A stretch of DNA of 17,102 nucleotides from Woeseia sp. (lineage in GTDB: Bacteria; Pseudomonadota; Gammaproteobacteria; Steroidobacterales; Woeseiaceae): assembly GCA_018701055.1 (NCBI GenBank), contig JABIUH010000386.1, forward strand, positions 1 to 17,102. The letters are read 5' to 3'. Of the stretch, positions 7,196-14,979 are shown piece by piece (the first letter of the stretch is position 1; each line of letters begins with the position of its first letter). Under the pieces are notes generated by a model. It saw nothing but the letters and a program-made list of their open reading frames with translations. It was not told where the DNA came from and searched no databases. A program made the position numbers and the translations under genes.

Positions 7196-9346
7196 ATGAG
7201 GAAAGTAACAATCATAACTTTGGTGGGAATTATGGGCGCTTGCAGTCAGGAAGCGACGCAAACTGATACTGCGATCGAGTATCCCTCGACTGAAGTGGTA
7301 GATCATGTCGATGATTATCACGGAGAATCAGTGGCTGACCCGTACCGTTGGCTGGAGAACGATGTCCGTGTGGACAGCCAGGTCAGCGACTGGGTTGCAG
7401 CCCAAAACGAAGTCACCTTTGCTTATCTCGACACAATTCCTGAGCGAGAGATCATCGAAAAGCGAATGAAGGAATTGTGGGATTTCGAACGTTACTCGTT
7501 GCCAACAAAACAAGGCGGCCAGTATTTTTACTCTTTCAACAATGGGCTGCAAAACCAAAGTGTTGTTTACACACAGACAAATCTTGATGCTGAGCCGCGC
7601 CTACTCGTTGATCCAAACGGCTGGTCAGCCGACGGAACAATTGCGCTAGCGGGATACGGCGTGAGTCCTGACGGTAAGCATTTGGCCTATTTGATACAGG
7701 ATGGCGGTTCGGACTGGCGCGAGGCGCGCGTGGTCGATGTTACGTCAGGCGAGGTGCTTGATGATCATCTGGAGTGGCTGAAATTTACGGGTCTTTCGTG
7801 GGCAGGCGATAGCTCGGGTTTCTACTATAGCCGCTACCCTGCGACCACCGCGGCAGAGAAATTTCAATCACTAAACAAAAACAGGGCTGTCTATTTTCAC
7901 CAGCTGGGTACCCCGCAAAGCGACGACGAGGTCGTTTATGCTAGATCCGATTATCCTGATTGGGGACCTGGCGCCGAAGTGACCGATGACGGACGCCATC
8001 TGGTCATTACGATCTCGGTCGGCACCGACAGTCGGTACTCTGTCGTTCATCAGGATTTGACGGACCCTGATGCGGAGCCTCGTATGATTATCGAAGGCTT
8101 CGATCATGATTATTCTTTAATCGGCAATATTGGGAACGACTTATATTTTCGAACAAATGATGGCGCACCGAAAAACCGCGTTATCGTGATCAACACTGAT
8201 AATTCTGCGGCGGAGTTCTGGCGCGAAATAATTCCAGAAGCGGAAGATGTGCTGGATGACGTCAATCTTGTCGGCGGTCAGCTAATCGTCGAGTACATGC
8301 AGGATGCTTGGTCGGTCGTTAAAATATTTGACCTGGAGGGCAATCAAACCGGCGCCGTCAATTTGCCGGGTATTGGAACAGCTTCTGGATTCAACGGCAA
8401 AGCAGCCGATCCTGAAACGTTTTTCAGTTATTCGAGTTTCAATACGCCCGCGACGATTAGTCGTCTGGATGTCAGTACCGGCGAGGTGTCCATATTCAAG
8501 CAACCCGACGTTGACTTTAATCCTGATGACTATGTTGTCGAACAGGTATTTTACGAATCTAAAGATGGCACTCGAGTGCCAATGTTCATATCCCATTTGA
8601 AATCCGTTACGCCTGATGGCAATCGACCGACGATGTTGTACGCCTATGGTGGGTTCAATATTTCACTACAACCGTCGTTCTCAACGACGCGGTTGGCATG
8701 GATGGAAATGGGCGGCATCTATGCCGTTGCAAATTTACGTGGTGGCGGGGAGTACGGCGTCGAATGGCATAAGGCAGGTACAAAACTACAAAAGCAGAAC
8801 GTATTTGACGACTTCATTGCCGCTAGTGAGTATCTGATCGAATCGGGATATACGAATTCGGACAAACTATCAATTTTCGGTGGCAGCAATGGTGGCTTGC
8901 TCGTAGGTGCCGTAACGAATCAACGTCCGGAATTGTTTGGCGCGGCATTACCGGCTGTCGGTGTGATGGACATGCTGCGGTTTCACAAATTCACGGCAGG
9001 GCGATTTTGGACAGACGATTATGGTTCGTCAGATAATCCCGAAGAGTTCAAAGCGCTTCGCGCGTACTCGCCATACCACAATATTAAGAAGGGAACGGAG
9101 TATCCGGCTGTCCTCGTGACAACAGCGGACACCGATGATCGAGTGGTTCCAGGGCACAGTTTCAAATATGCGGCGGCAATTCAAGAGGCTCAGGCAGGTA
9201 GTGCGCCGGTCCTGATTCGAATCGAGACTCGAGCCGGCCATGGAGCGGGCGTTCCAACAGAGAAGGTGATCGAAGACTACGCCGATCGATGGGCATTCCT
9301 GGTACACAACTTGAATATGCGTCTGCCAGAAGGATATGGCGAATAA
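7196..9346 (+). CDS. Prolyl oligopeptidase (S9A), predicted lipoprotein
   Basis: This 716-residue protein has the full S9A architecture. The N-terminal DPYRWLEN motif (48-55) and the helix after it belong to the catalytic domain. A seven-bladed propeller follows (about 80-450), containing the conserved SRYP stretch near 212. The hydrolase domain follows with YAYGGF (482-487), NLRGGGEYG (513-521), nucleophile S564 in FGGSNGG, acid D648 in TDDRVVP, and H682 in AGHGAG. Prolyl oligopeptidases cut after proline in short peptides. The N-terminus carries a lipoprotein signal with lipobox MGAC (C16), so it is probably anchored in the envelope rather than cytoplasmic as in eukaryotes. A purine-rich GAAGAGA precedes the ATG. 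It is paired with the upstream S9 peptidase, which belongs to a different subfamily, so the pair is not a recent tandem duplication. A terminator hairpin lies 75 bases downstream. Confidence 0.95.
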   Translation: MRKVTIITLVGIMGACSQEATQTDTAIEYPSTEVVDHVDDYHGESVADPYRWLENDVRVDSQVSDWVAAQNEVTFAYLDTIPEREIIEKRMKELWDFERYSLPTKQGGQYFYSFNNGLQNQSVVYTQTNLDAEPRLLVDPNGWSADGTIALAGYGVSPDGKHLAYLIQDGGSDWREARVVDVTSGEVLDDHLEWLKFTGLSWAGDSSGFYYSRYPATTAAEKFQSLNKNRAVYFHQLGTPQSDDEVVYARSDYPDWGPGAEVTDDGRHLVITISVGTDSRYSVVHQDLTDPDAEPRMIIEGFDHDYSLIGNIGNDLYFRTNDGAPKNRVIVINTDNSAAEFWREIIPEAEDVLDDVNLVGGQLIVEYMQDAWSVVKIFDLEGNQTGAVNLPGIGTASGFNGKAADPETFFSYSSFNTPATISRLDVSTGEVSIFKQPDVDFNPDDYVVEQVFYESKDGTRVPMFISHLKSVTPDGNRPTMLYAYGGFNISLQPSFSTTRLAWMEMGGIYAVANLRGGGEYGVEWHKAGTKLQKQNVFDDFIAASEYLIESGYTNSDKLSIFGGSNGGLLVGAVTNQRPELFGAALPAVGVMDMLRFHKFTAGRFWTDDYGSSDNPEEFKALRAYSPYHNIKKGTEYPAVLVTTADTDDRVVPGHSFKYAAAIQEAQAGSAPVLIRIETRAGHGAGVPTEKVIEDYADRWAFLVHNLNMRLPEGYGE

Positions 9347-9417
9347 GCCAGAGGCTGATGTGTGACAACGTGCGTTGGGCTTTGGATTAGGCAAACAGCT
9401 ATTTAATCACTAATAGT

Positions 9418-9514
9418 GGGAGCGGCTTCCAGCCGCAATTGTTTTTCGTCGTTTATTCGCGGCGGGGTCGTTCCTGGCCATCCATGGCCTCCCCGACATT
9501 CGGACTCCTGTCCG
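9418..9514. repeat. REP-like palindromic repeat cluster (three short hairpins)
   Basis: Three compact stems lie in the 236-base spacer: GCGGCT-TCC-AGCCGC (9422-9436), GGCCA-TCCA-TGGCC (9476-9489, written GGCCATCCATGGCC) and CGGAC-TCCT-GTCCG (9501-9514). The first is also the left arm of a larger imperfect palindrome: GGGAGCGGCTTCC at 9418 mirrors GGGGTCGTTCCT, which ends at 9475. The composition resembles dispersed intergenic REP-type elements of gammaproteobacteria (recall, not checked). Read on the minus strand, each loop contains GGA. Confidence 0.6.
9422..9446 (+). terminator. Rho-independent terminator of the S9 peptidase operon
   Basis: A perfect GC-rich 6-bp stem with a 3-base loop (GCGGCT/AGCCGC) is followed after AATTG by TTTTT at 9442-9446. 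It lies 75 bases after the prolyl oligopeptidase stop codon. The gap between stem and T run is slightly long for an ideal terminator. Confidence 0.6.
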
Positions 9515-9582
9515 TCACGCGGCTCTCTCGACAATGAATTGAAGGGACAACAGACCGGACCCGCTAACTCGAACGTGGGATC

Positions 9583-10071
9583 TCAAATCCAGCGTCGAAC
9601 TGATCGCTTGTACGCGCGATAGGAATCGCCAAACTTTTCTTCCAAATAGATTTCTTCGTGTTTAATTGCAATGTGATAAAGCGAAACTCCGAGTATGGGC
9701 GTCAATATCAAAAGCCAGGCTTCGGAAAAAATGAGCGCACAGGCGAAACAAACCAACACCATCATCAAATACATTGGGTTGCGCGTGAAATGATAGGGGC
9801 CTAGCACTATTATTTCTGGCGTGGCCGACCAGGGAGTCACATTCTGTCCCGATCTGTTGAACAAGCGCATGGGCCACGCTCCGAGCACGCCTATCGCCGC
9901 GACAATAATGATTGCGCCCAACCAATAGCGCACAGGCGTTGCAAGATCGAAAGCCGGAAAAATTGGTGCAACGCGGCCGAGCAGGTAGCCCGCAATGATC
10001 GTAAGTGCTGCTGCAATCGGTGGCGGAATTCGAACATTAGCGCCTCGGACATCTGCTTCATTATCACTCAT
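9583..10071 (-). CDS. ICMT/PEMT-type membrane methyltransferase
   Basis: This 162-residue integral membrane protein has about four hydrophobic segments (roughly 17-37, 48-66, 98-117, 118-138). The C-terminal half has the pattern of isoprenylcysteine carboxyl methyltransferase/phospholipid methyltransferase-like proteins: GPYHFTRNPMY (91-101), an acidic pair in KHEEIYLEEKFG (138-148), then YRAYKRSVRRW. Members use S-adenosylmethionine; bacterial substrates are mostly unknown, and lipids or small thiols are possible. Its ATG overlaps the end of the hydrolase gene by 8 bases, with GAGGA 5 bases upstream, so the two genes form an operon with coupled translation. The short N-terminal tail is polar and probably cytoplasmic. 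Confidence 0.88.
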   Translation of the reverse strand: MSDNEADVRGANVRIPPPIAAALTIIAGYLLGRVAPIFPAFDLATPVRYWLGAIIIVAAIGVLGAWPMRLFNRSGQNVTPWSATPEIIVLGPYHFTRNPMYLMMVLVCFACALIFSEAWLLILTPILGVSLYHIAIKHEEIYLEEKFGDSYRAYKRSVRRWI

Positions 10072-11008
10072 GATTTTCCTCGACCTGATCGAGGAAAGTC
10101 TCGAGTAACATACGGTACTCAGCAGGTTTTCGACTCAATGATGCGTGAGCTGCATCTTTAATGATTTCCAGGCGAGCGCCCGGAATTAACTTCTGGAATT
10201 CGCGCATGCGTTCCGGCCGGGCTTCATCGAATTCGCCAGCCAACATCAGCACCGGGATGTCGATTTCGTGCAATCGGTCGGTCACATCGAAGTCCAGCAG
10301 GTTGCCGGTGGCATAAAATTCCGTTGGACCCCACATAGTTTCATAAATGAAAGAGTTGCCTGTTACACCATCGCAATCATCCGGTCGCTGCGTGCGTTCG
10401 CCGCCAAATACATGGCGTTCGTAAAAAACCGCGGAAGCACTCGCATATTCCTCAGAATCGATCGTGTCGGCTTCCTCATGCTCAGTCAGCGTGCTTTGCA
10501 CATCGAGTGGCAATTGCCGCCGCAAATAATTCGCGTCCTCTATCCACAATTTGGTGCTGAGCAGCGGTGATGACAGCGTCATCGATGCGATTCCATCGGT
10601 GCCTTTTTCTAGAACATAGGCTGCGGCGAGTGACCCACCCCAGGAGTGCCCCAGTAGATGGAATTCTCCAAGGCCGAGTTCGCTTCGCAACGTGTGCAGT
10701 GCCTCAACAAAACGCTCGGCCCGCCACAAGGCGGCGTTTTTGGGACGCCCCGATCGACCTGTTCCCAATTGATCGTAGCGAATGACAGGGCGTTCATCGC
10801 CAAGTGCGTCTAAAAGCGATTGTCCGCAGGATGTGCCGCCGGGCCCTCCATGTAAAACCAGAAGAGGGAGGCCAGGGCCCTCGCCGCTAACCTTGTACCA
10901 GACCGGGCCGTCACCGACGCTGATGAACCCTTCGCCGGGATTCAGCTCGTCGGCGTTCGTAGAAATTGCGAGGCAGCTGAGGACGAAGCCAAGTAAGTGA
11001 TATTTCAT
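10064..11008 (-). CDS. Exported proline iminopeptidase-like alpha/beta hydrolase (S33)
   Basis: This 314-residue protein has an N-terminal signal peptide (hydrophobic 5-17, cleavage near TNADE) and an alpha/beta-hydrolase fold. The oxyanion motif HGGPGG (53-58), RYDQLGTGRS (77-86), nucleophile S122 in GHSWGG, acid D261 in GEFDEARPE and H288 in DAAHAS are those of S33 proline iminopeptidases, which release N-terminal proline from peptides. A helical cap spans about 150-240. Most characterised members are cytoplasmic, so the signal peptide is notable and places this one in the periplasm. AGAAGG lies upstream of the ATG. It leads the leftward operon with the methyltransferase and sits beside the S9 peptidase pair. 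Other alpha/beta hydrolases share these motifs, so the substrate remains an inference. Confidence 0.9.
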   Translation of the reverse strand: MKYHLLGFVLSCLAISTNADELNPGEGFISVGDGPVWYKVSGEGPGLPLLVLHGGPGGTSCGQSLLDALGDERPVIRYDQLGTGRSGRPKNAALWRAERFVEALHTLRSELGLGEFHLLGHSWGGSLAAAYVLEKGTDGIASMTLSSPLLSTKLWIEDANYLRRQLPLDVQSTLTEHEEADTIDSEEYASASAVFYERHVFGGERTQRPDDCDGVTGNSFIYETMWGPTEFYATGNLLDFDVTDRLHEIDIPVLMLAGEFDEARPERMREFQKLIPGARLEIIKDAAHASLSRKPAEYRMLLETFLDQVEENHE

Positions 11009-11134
11009 AAAGGCAACCTTCTGAATTCATATTCACAACCGAAAACGATATCTCGTCTTCGTCAAAAGGTTATAGACCAAAACTGCGGCGATTGCAGCAT
11101 TACCCATAGCGGTGCGGTAGTGAGCGAGCTTTGC

Positions 11135-11341
11135 TCAGTCTCTGCATGCTTTCTGCATTAGCCCCACGTGTTGCCCGGTCGCATTATAGGGATCTGAACC
11201 GGTGTCAAATTCGTCATCGAGGGCAAGCTTTGTCTGCTGTGTTAGCGCAGCGCTAATGACTTCGGCGTCAGCGATGCTTTCCTTAGTGACAATCGGTGTC
11301 TTGTGAAACGAAAAGTCCGGCTTTGTATTATGTGATCTCAT
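11135..11341 (-). CDS. Small acidic protein of 68 residues, unknown function
   Basis: The reading frame begins with ATG preceded, after 6 bases, by the near-perfect ribosome binding site AAGGAGA (11348-11354, minus strand). This is the strongest in the window and the main reason to believe the gene. The protein has no signal peptide or membrane segment. Its middle is acidic (LALDDEFDTGSDPYN) and a DPYNATG turn precedes the C-terminus. I do not recognise a named family; short proteins ending in a DPYN-type motif occur as hypotheticals in gammaproteobacteria (recall). It diverges from the serine hydrolase gene and lies 126 bases upstream of the leftward S33 hydrolase operon, so it could be co-transcribed with it or independent. 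Confidence 0.68.
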   Translation of the reverse strand: MRSHNTKPDFSFHKTPIVTKESIADAEVISAALTQQTKLALDDEFDTGSDPYNATGQHVGLMQKACRD

Positions 11342-11347
11342 GACATT

Positions 11348-11354
11348 TCTCCTT
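11348..11354 (-). promoter_or_regulatory. Strong ribosome binding site of the 68-residue protein
   Basis: On the minus strand AAGGAGA lies 6 bases before the ATG at 11341. It argues that this short frame is translated, and against the GTG/ATG-like starts near 11353 on the plus strand as the true start of the serine hydrolase. Confidence 0.75.
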
Positions 11355-11398
11355 GATCGAGCGCCTTGTCTGTATTCTGACCGACTTTACTGGCCAAC

Positions 11399-11474
11399 AT
11401 TTCGTCGGTCGTCGGATGAATTTGACCGTTCGTCGGATCGCGGCCGTTCGTCGCTTATTTTGGCTCGTTCGTCG
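11399..11474. repeat. Repeated CGTTCGTCG motifs in the divergent spacer
   Basis: CGTTCGTCG occurs exactly at 11427-11435, 11445-11453 and 11466-11474, with a degraded copy (ATTTCGTCG) at 11399-11407 and another GTCGTCGG at 11409. Exact copies are spaced 18 and 21 bases apart, about two helical turns. They lie between two divergent genes, where a regulator binding array would be expected, but the function is unproven. Confidence 0.5.
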
Positions 11475-11562
11475 CGATTTCAGGTTTGATCGTATCCGCT
11501 GTCAAAGGCCAAAGACTGGTAACATCGAACGAATTGAGGGCGGTAACGACGGGGGTATATTA

Positions 11563-12795
11563 GTGTCATTGAGTAAAGCACTGGCTTTTGGTTGTGGGGT
11601 TTTGGTTTGCGCATCAACATTTGCGACCGATGACGAGCGGCCGCCTGGGGTGGCGGGAGATACCTGGCAATTCGGTCCGTTAAACCGCTGGGCCTACACT
11701 CACGTTCGAGAAATTTTGCCGACAAAAGATATTCCGAACGCTAGCGCTACCGTCCGTGAGATTGCAGGGCTGGATACTGCTCGATCTAATCTTGGTATCG
11801 AGATTGACGGTAAGCAGATGAAATTGTCGGTAGCGATGGAAAACCAGTATGTCGACGGCATACTGGTCATTAAAGATGGGCAGGCCGTCGTCGAACGCTA
11901 CGCGGGAACGCTGACGCCCGCACGGACGCATTTAATGTGGTCTGTATCGAAAACGGTTACAGGGCTCACCGCCGCGACGTTGGTAAAAGAGGGTTTGCTC
12001 GACCTCAATAAAACTGTTGGAGATTACGTGCCGGCGCTTGCCGATAGTGGTTGGGGTCAGGACAAAATTCGAGAACTCCTCGACATGCGAGACTCTTCAG
12101 ACTGGAACGAAGATTACGATGCACTGGATAGTACTGTCCGCCGTCAGGATTGTGCGGATGGTTTGTTGACTGGGCCAAGTTGCAAAGATATCCCGGTCAC
12201 CGGTAACTATGTTTTTCTGCCCGCTGTCGGTCGTGATGAATCAAGAAGCGGTCAATTTGCATACAAGTCTGGCACCACTGATGTTGTTGCTTGGGTATTG
12301 GAGGCTGCGACCGAAAAACGGTTTGCCGATTTAGTGTCGGCGCGAATTTGGAAGCCGATCGGCGCAGAAAGAAGTGCTGGAATTACTGTTGATGTTGGCG
12401 GGTTTACGCTCGCTAGCGGCGGTATGTTCGCTACGCTTCGAGACATGGCGCGAGTCGGCCTGTTAATGGTCAATCGAGGCCAAGTCGGAGACGTCCAAGT
12501 TGTCCCCGAAGCATGGATGACCGATGTGTTCGAGAGAGACGGGTCGCGCTCCTGGTCTGGAGGAGAATCCCCCGGAAAGAAGCCTTACTATCGATCGTTT
12601 ATCTGGGGTGAAGGCGATGGTCGAGGCACGGTATCCGCCCGCGGTGTTCATGGGCAATATATCTACGTCGCGCCGGCAAGCAACATCGTAATAGCGATGT
12701 TCTCATCCTGGCCGAATGCAGACGGCGGTGCTCCCGGTGTTGGTCCTGATGGGGCCGAGGCTATATTACGAGCCGTGGAACAGGCGGTTCAGTAG
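11563..12795 (+). CDS. Exported serine hydrolase of the beta-lactamase class C family (S12/NylB-like)
   Basis: From the GTG at 11563 the protein is 410 residues long and starts with a good signal peptide (SLSKALAFGCGVLVCASTFA). The open frame extends upstream to 11353, but that part is arginine-rich, unlike the rest, overlaps the divergent gene's ribosome binding site, and would bury the signal peptide. GGGGG at 11551-11555 can serve as ribosome binding site. Catalytic motifs: S127-x-x-K130 (WSVSKTVTG), Y234 in AYKSGTTD, and H363-G in the third motif (GVHGQYIYVAP). These are typical of class C beta-lactamase-like esterases, D-aminopeptidases and 6-aminohexanoate-dimer hydrolase (NylB). The third motif is HG rather than KTG, so beta-lactam resistance should not be assumed. 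It ends 26 bases from the convergent DUF255 gene. Confidence 0.9.
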   Translation: MSLSKALAFGCGVLVCASTFATDDERPPGVAGDTWQFGPLNRWAYTHVREILPTKDIPNASATVREIAGLDTARSNLGIEIDGKQMKLSVAMENQYVDGILVIKDGQAVVERYAGTLTPARTHLMWSVSKTVTGLTAATLVKEGLLDLNKTVGDYVPALADSGWGQDKIRELLDMRDSSDWNEDYDALDSTVRRQDCADGLLTGPSCKDIPVTGNYVFLPAVGRDESRSGQFAYKSGTTDVVAWVLEAATEKRFADLVSARIWKPIGAERSAGITVDVGGFTLASGGMFATLRDMARVGLLMVNRGQVGDVQVVPEAWMTDVFERDGSRSWSGGESPGKKPYYRSFIWGEGDGRGTVSARGVHGQYIYVAPASNIVIAMFSSWPNADGGAPGVGPDGAEAILRAVEQAVQ

Positions 12796-12821
12796 TCGTG
12801 GTCCATCACTGTTCGGTTGGA

Positions 12822-14900
12822 CTACTCGGACGCTTCACTTAATTCTGCCGCCAACGCTTCCCAGCTTGTGACCGGGAAAGAACAGGTTGATCCGCGACAG
12901 CGGTAGGCGATTGTTTGCTGCCCATCGGGTTTTCTGTCGGCCAGAGCACCGGGCAGCGAATCTGCGTCTTCAGGAATGGCAAAAACCATTCGTTGCGGCG
13001 CGTACAACTTGGCCGCGCTATTGCGCCAGCGCGAAATTTCTTCGGACGGTCCGCGAATAATGATGGACTCTGGATGATGCACATAGTCTTCCAGTGCCGT
13101 TATCAAGGTCACGTGACCATGTGGATATTCTTCGATCGCTTGCCAGGCGTTCCGCAGCGTCTTTTCCGCGGCATCCAGGTAGCGAGTGTTCCCGAGTAGA
13201 AAACCCAGGCGTTGAAGCGCAAATACGGCAACACCATTTCCGGACGGCGTCGCATCATCGGCTAACGATTTCGGCCGATGCATTAAATTTTCGTGATCGT
13301 CCGCCGTGAAATAAAACCCGCCTTCATCAGCGTCGAAAAAGTGTTCTAGCGTTAGGTCGGCGATCTCAATAGCAAACGTCATTAGTTCGCTATTCCAGCG
13401 CGCCTGGAGTAATTCGATGACGCTATCCAGTAAAAAGGCGTGATCATCGAGATAGGCCGGAAATCTTGCTGCGCCGTCTTTGTAACTCGCGAATAGTCGC
13501 CCATCGATCATCAGGTTGTCGCGTATGAATAATGCGGACCGCTCGGCTGCATCGATGCAGTCAGTTCGATCAAAAGCGTTGCCCGTGATAGCCAAACCCC
13601 GAATCGCCAATGCATTCCAGGCCGTCAATTGTTTTTCATCCCGCTCGGGGGCGATGCGTTGTGCACGTTCCTTAAGCAACGTTGCGCGTGCACTGTCGAT
13701 CAGGGCCATCACGTCGTCTTCCGTTCGATTAGTTGCATTCGCGATAGATTCGGCGGTGCGTCGTACGCTCAGGTGCCACTTGCCCTCAAAGTTTGCCGCA
13801 GCATCGAGACCAAAATAGGGTGCGAATACCTTCCATTCCTCAACCGACACCAGAGCCTCAACTGCATCCGGCGTCCAAACGTAGAAGAGACCCTCTTCGC
13901 CTTCGGAATCGGCGTCTCTGGTCGAATAGAATCCGCCGCCCGGGGCGAGCATGTCGGCGAGAATCCAATCGGCCGTTTCATTTGCTGTTCGGGTAAACAA
14001 GGGCTCGCCCGTAGCAAGACTTGCCTCGGCATACAGGGCGAGCAGCGGCCCATTGTCATACAGCATCTTTTCGAAATGCGGTATCTGCCATTGTTGATCG
14101 ACCGAATAGCGACAAAATCCACCGCCAAGATGATCGTAGATTCCACCTTCTGCCATTCGAGCCAAAGTCAGCGAGGTCATAAAAAGAGCTTCGACATCCG
14201 GTTCTGAGCTATGCGCGGTTGCTCGCCAATGCCGCAACAAGCGATCGAGAGTAGAAGGATGCGGAAATTTTGGCGCTGTTCCGATACCGCCGTATTCGCG
14301 ATCGAAATTTTCCGCAATTTTTTCACGCGCAGCTTTTAGCGGTCCATCGTCGATACTTATGCCATGACCTGTCACTGGATCGAGACGGCCAAAGATATCC
14401 GCAATCTGCTGGCCCTGAGATTTTACGTCATCGCGTTTTTCTTCATAAAAGAGTGCAACCCGCGTCAGCAATTCTCGAAATGAAGGCATTCCATGGCGCG
14501 GTTCGTCCGGAAAATAGGTACCGCCGAAAAATGGTCGTTGATCATCCGGATCAATAAACATGGTCAGCGGCCAACCACCGGGTCGGTGTGTAATAAGCTG
14601 GTGGGCAGTTTGATAGATTCGGTCGACGTCCGGGCGCTCCTCTCTATCGACCTTTATGTTAACGAAAAGCTTATTCATTAGCGCCGCAGTTTCGTTATCC
14701 TCAAATGACTCGTGCGCCATGACGTGACACCAATGACATGCGGAGTACCCCACAGACAGGAGAATTGGTTTGTTGGACGTCTGTGCCAGTTCGAAGGCTT
14801 GCTCGCCCCACGGGTGCCAGTCCACCGGGTTGTCGGCGTGTTGCAGGAGATAGGGGCTGGTCTCGTCCGCAAGGCGGTTTTTCTTACGTCCAGAAGTCAT
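12822..14900 (-). CDS. Thioredoxin domain-containing protein (DUF255, YyaL/SPATA20 type)
   Basis: This 692-residue protein has the conserved start RLADETSPYLLQHADNPVDW of DUF255 proteins. It continues with a thioredoxin-like domain (about 30-165) holding the CHWC redox motif (C55, C58) and the cis-proline loop GGWPLT (108-113). The remaining two thirds form the alpha/alpha-toroid domain resembling glycoside hydrolases and N-acylglucosamine epimerases (landmarks GGIGTAPKFPHPS near 203, IPHFEKMLYDNGP near 273, LTAWNALAIRGLA near 430). No signal peptide is seen, so it is probably cytoplasmic. The length matches the family. The biochemical role is not settled; the human homologue is SPATA20. It diverges from lgt across a 79-base spacer, where a minus-strand TATAGT (14931-14936) may be its -10 box. 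Confidence 0.95.
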   Translation of the reverse strand: MTSGRKKNRLADETSPYLLQHADNPVDWHPWGEQAFELAQTSNKPILLSVGYSACHWCHVMAHESFEDNETAALMNKLFVNIKVDREERPDVDRIYQTAHQLITHRPGGWPLTMFIDPDDQRPFFGGTYFPDEPRHGMPSFRELLTRVALFYEEKRDDVKSQGQQIADIFGRLDPVTGHGISIDDGPLKAAREKIAENFDREYGGIGTAPKFPHPSTLDRLLRHWRATAHSSEPDVEALFMTSLTLARMAEGGIYDHLGGGFCRYSVDQQWQIPHFEKMLYDNGPLLALYAEASLATGEPLFTRTANETADWILADMLAPGGGFYSTRDADSEGEEGLFYVWTPDAVEALVSVEEWKVFAPYFGLDAAANFEGKWHLSVRRTAESIANATNRTEDDVMALIDSARATLLKERAQRIAPERDEKQLTAWNALAIRGLAITGNAFDRTDCIDAAERSALFIRDNLMIDGRLFASYKDGAARFPAYLDDHAFLLDSVIELLQARWNSELMTFAIEIADLTLEHFFDADEGGFYFTADDHENLMHRPKSLADDATPSGNGVAVFALQRLGFLLGNTRYLDAAEKTLRNAWQAIEEYPHGHVTLITALEDYVHHPESIIIRGPSEEISRWRNSAAKLYAPQRMVFAIPEDADSLPGALADRKPDGQQTIAYRCRGSTCSFPVTSWEALAAELSEASE

Positions 14901-14945
14901 TTACTCGATCTCGCTCAGATCCGATTGCGCACTATAACGCATGAA

Positions 14946-14973
14946 TTGGGCTTCACTCGTAATCGTGTAAACT
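14946..14973 (+). promoter_or_regulatory. Possible lgt promoter, predicting a leaderless transcript
   Basis: TTGGGC (14946-14951) and TAAACT (14968-14973) are separated by 16 bases; they match the sigma-70 boxes at 3 and 4 of 6 positions. Transcription would start at about the lgt ATG (14980). No ribosome binding site is visible before that ATG, which agrees with a leaderless start. An alternative -10, TATAAC at 14933-14938, lacks a good -35. Confidence 0.3.
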
Positions 14974-14979
14974 TGCTGC

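Noticed and set aside
9029..9394. Open frame of 121 codons on the minus strand over the prolyl oligopeptidase 3' end
   Set aside because: It overlaps the catalytic His region of a clear S9A enzyme and its translation shows no family features.
11399..11474. CRISPR array
   Set aside because: Repeat units are only 9 bases with spacers of 9-12 bases and no cas genes are present.
11353..11562. Upstream start for the serine hydrolase at 11353
   Set aside because: The extra 70 residues are arginine-rich and unlike the protein, precede a clean signal peptide, and cover the divergent gene's ribosome binding site and the repeated motifs.
12794..12832. Hairpin between the convergent serine hydrolase and DUF255 genes
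   Set aside because: GGTCCA/TGGACT-type pairing is short, imperfect and not followed by a T run on either strand, so I do not call a terminator.
13629..14207. Open frame of 192 codons on the plus strand inside the DUF255 gene
   Set aside because: It is antisense to a well-supported conserved protein, contains no recognisable domain and lacks a ribosome binding site; it reflects codon bias of the real gene.
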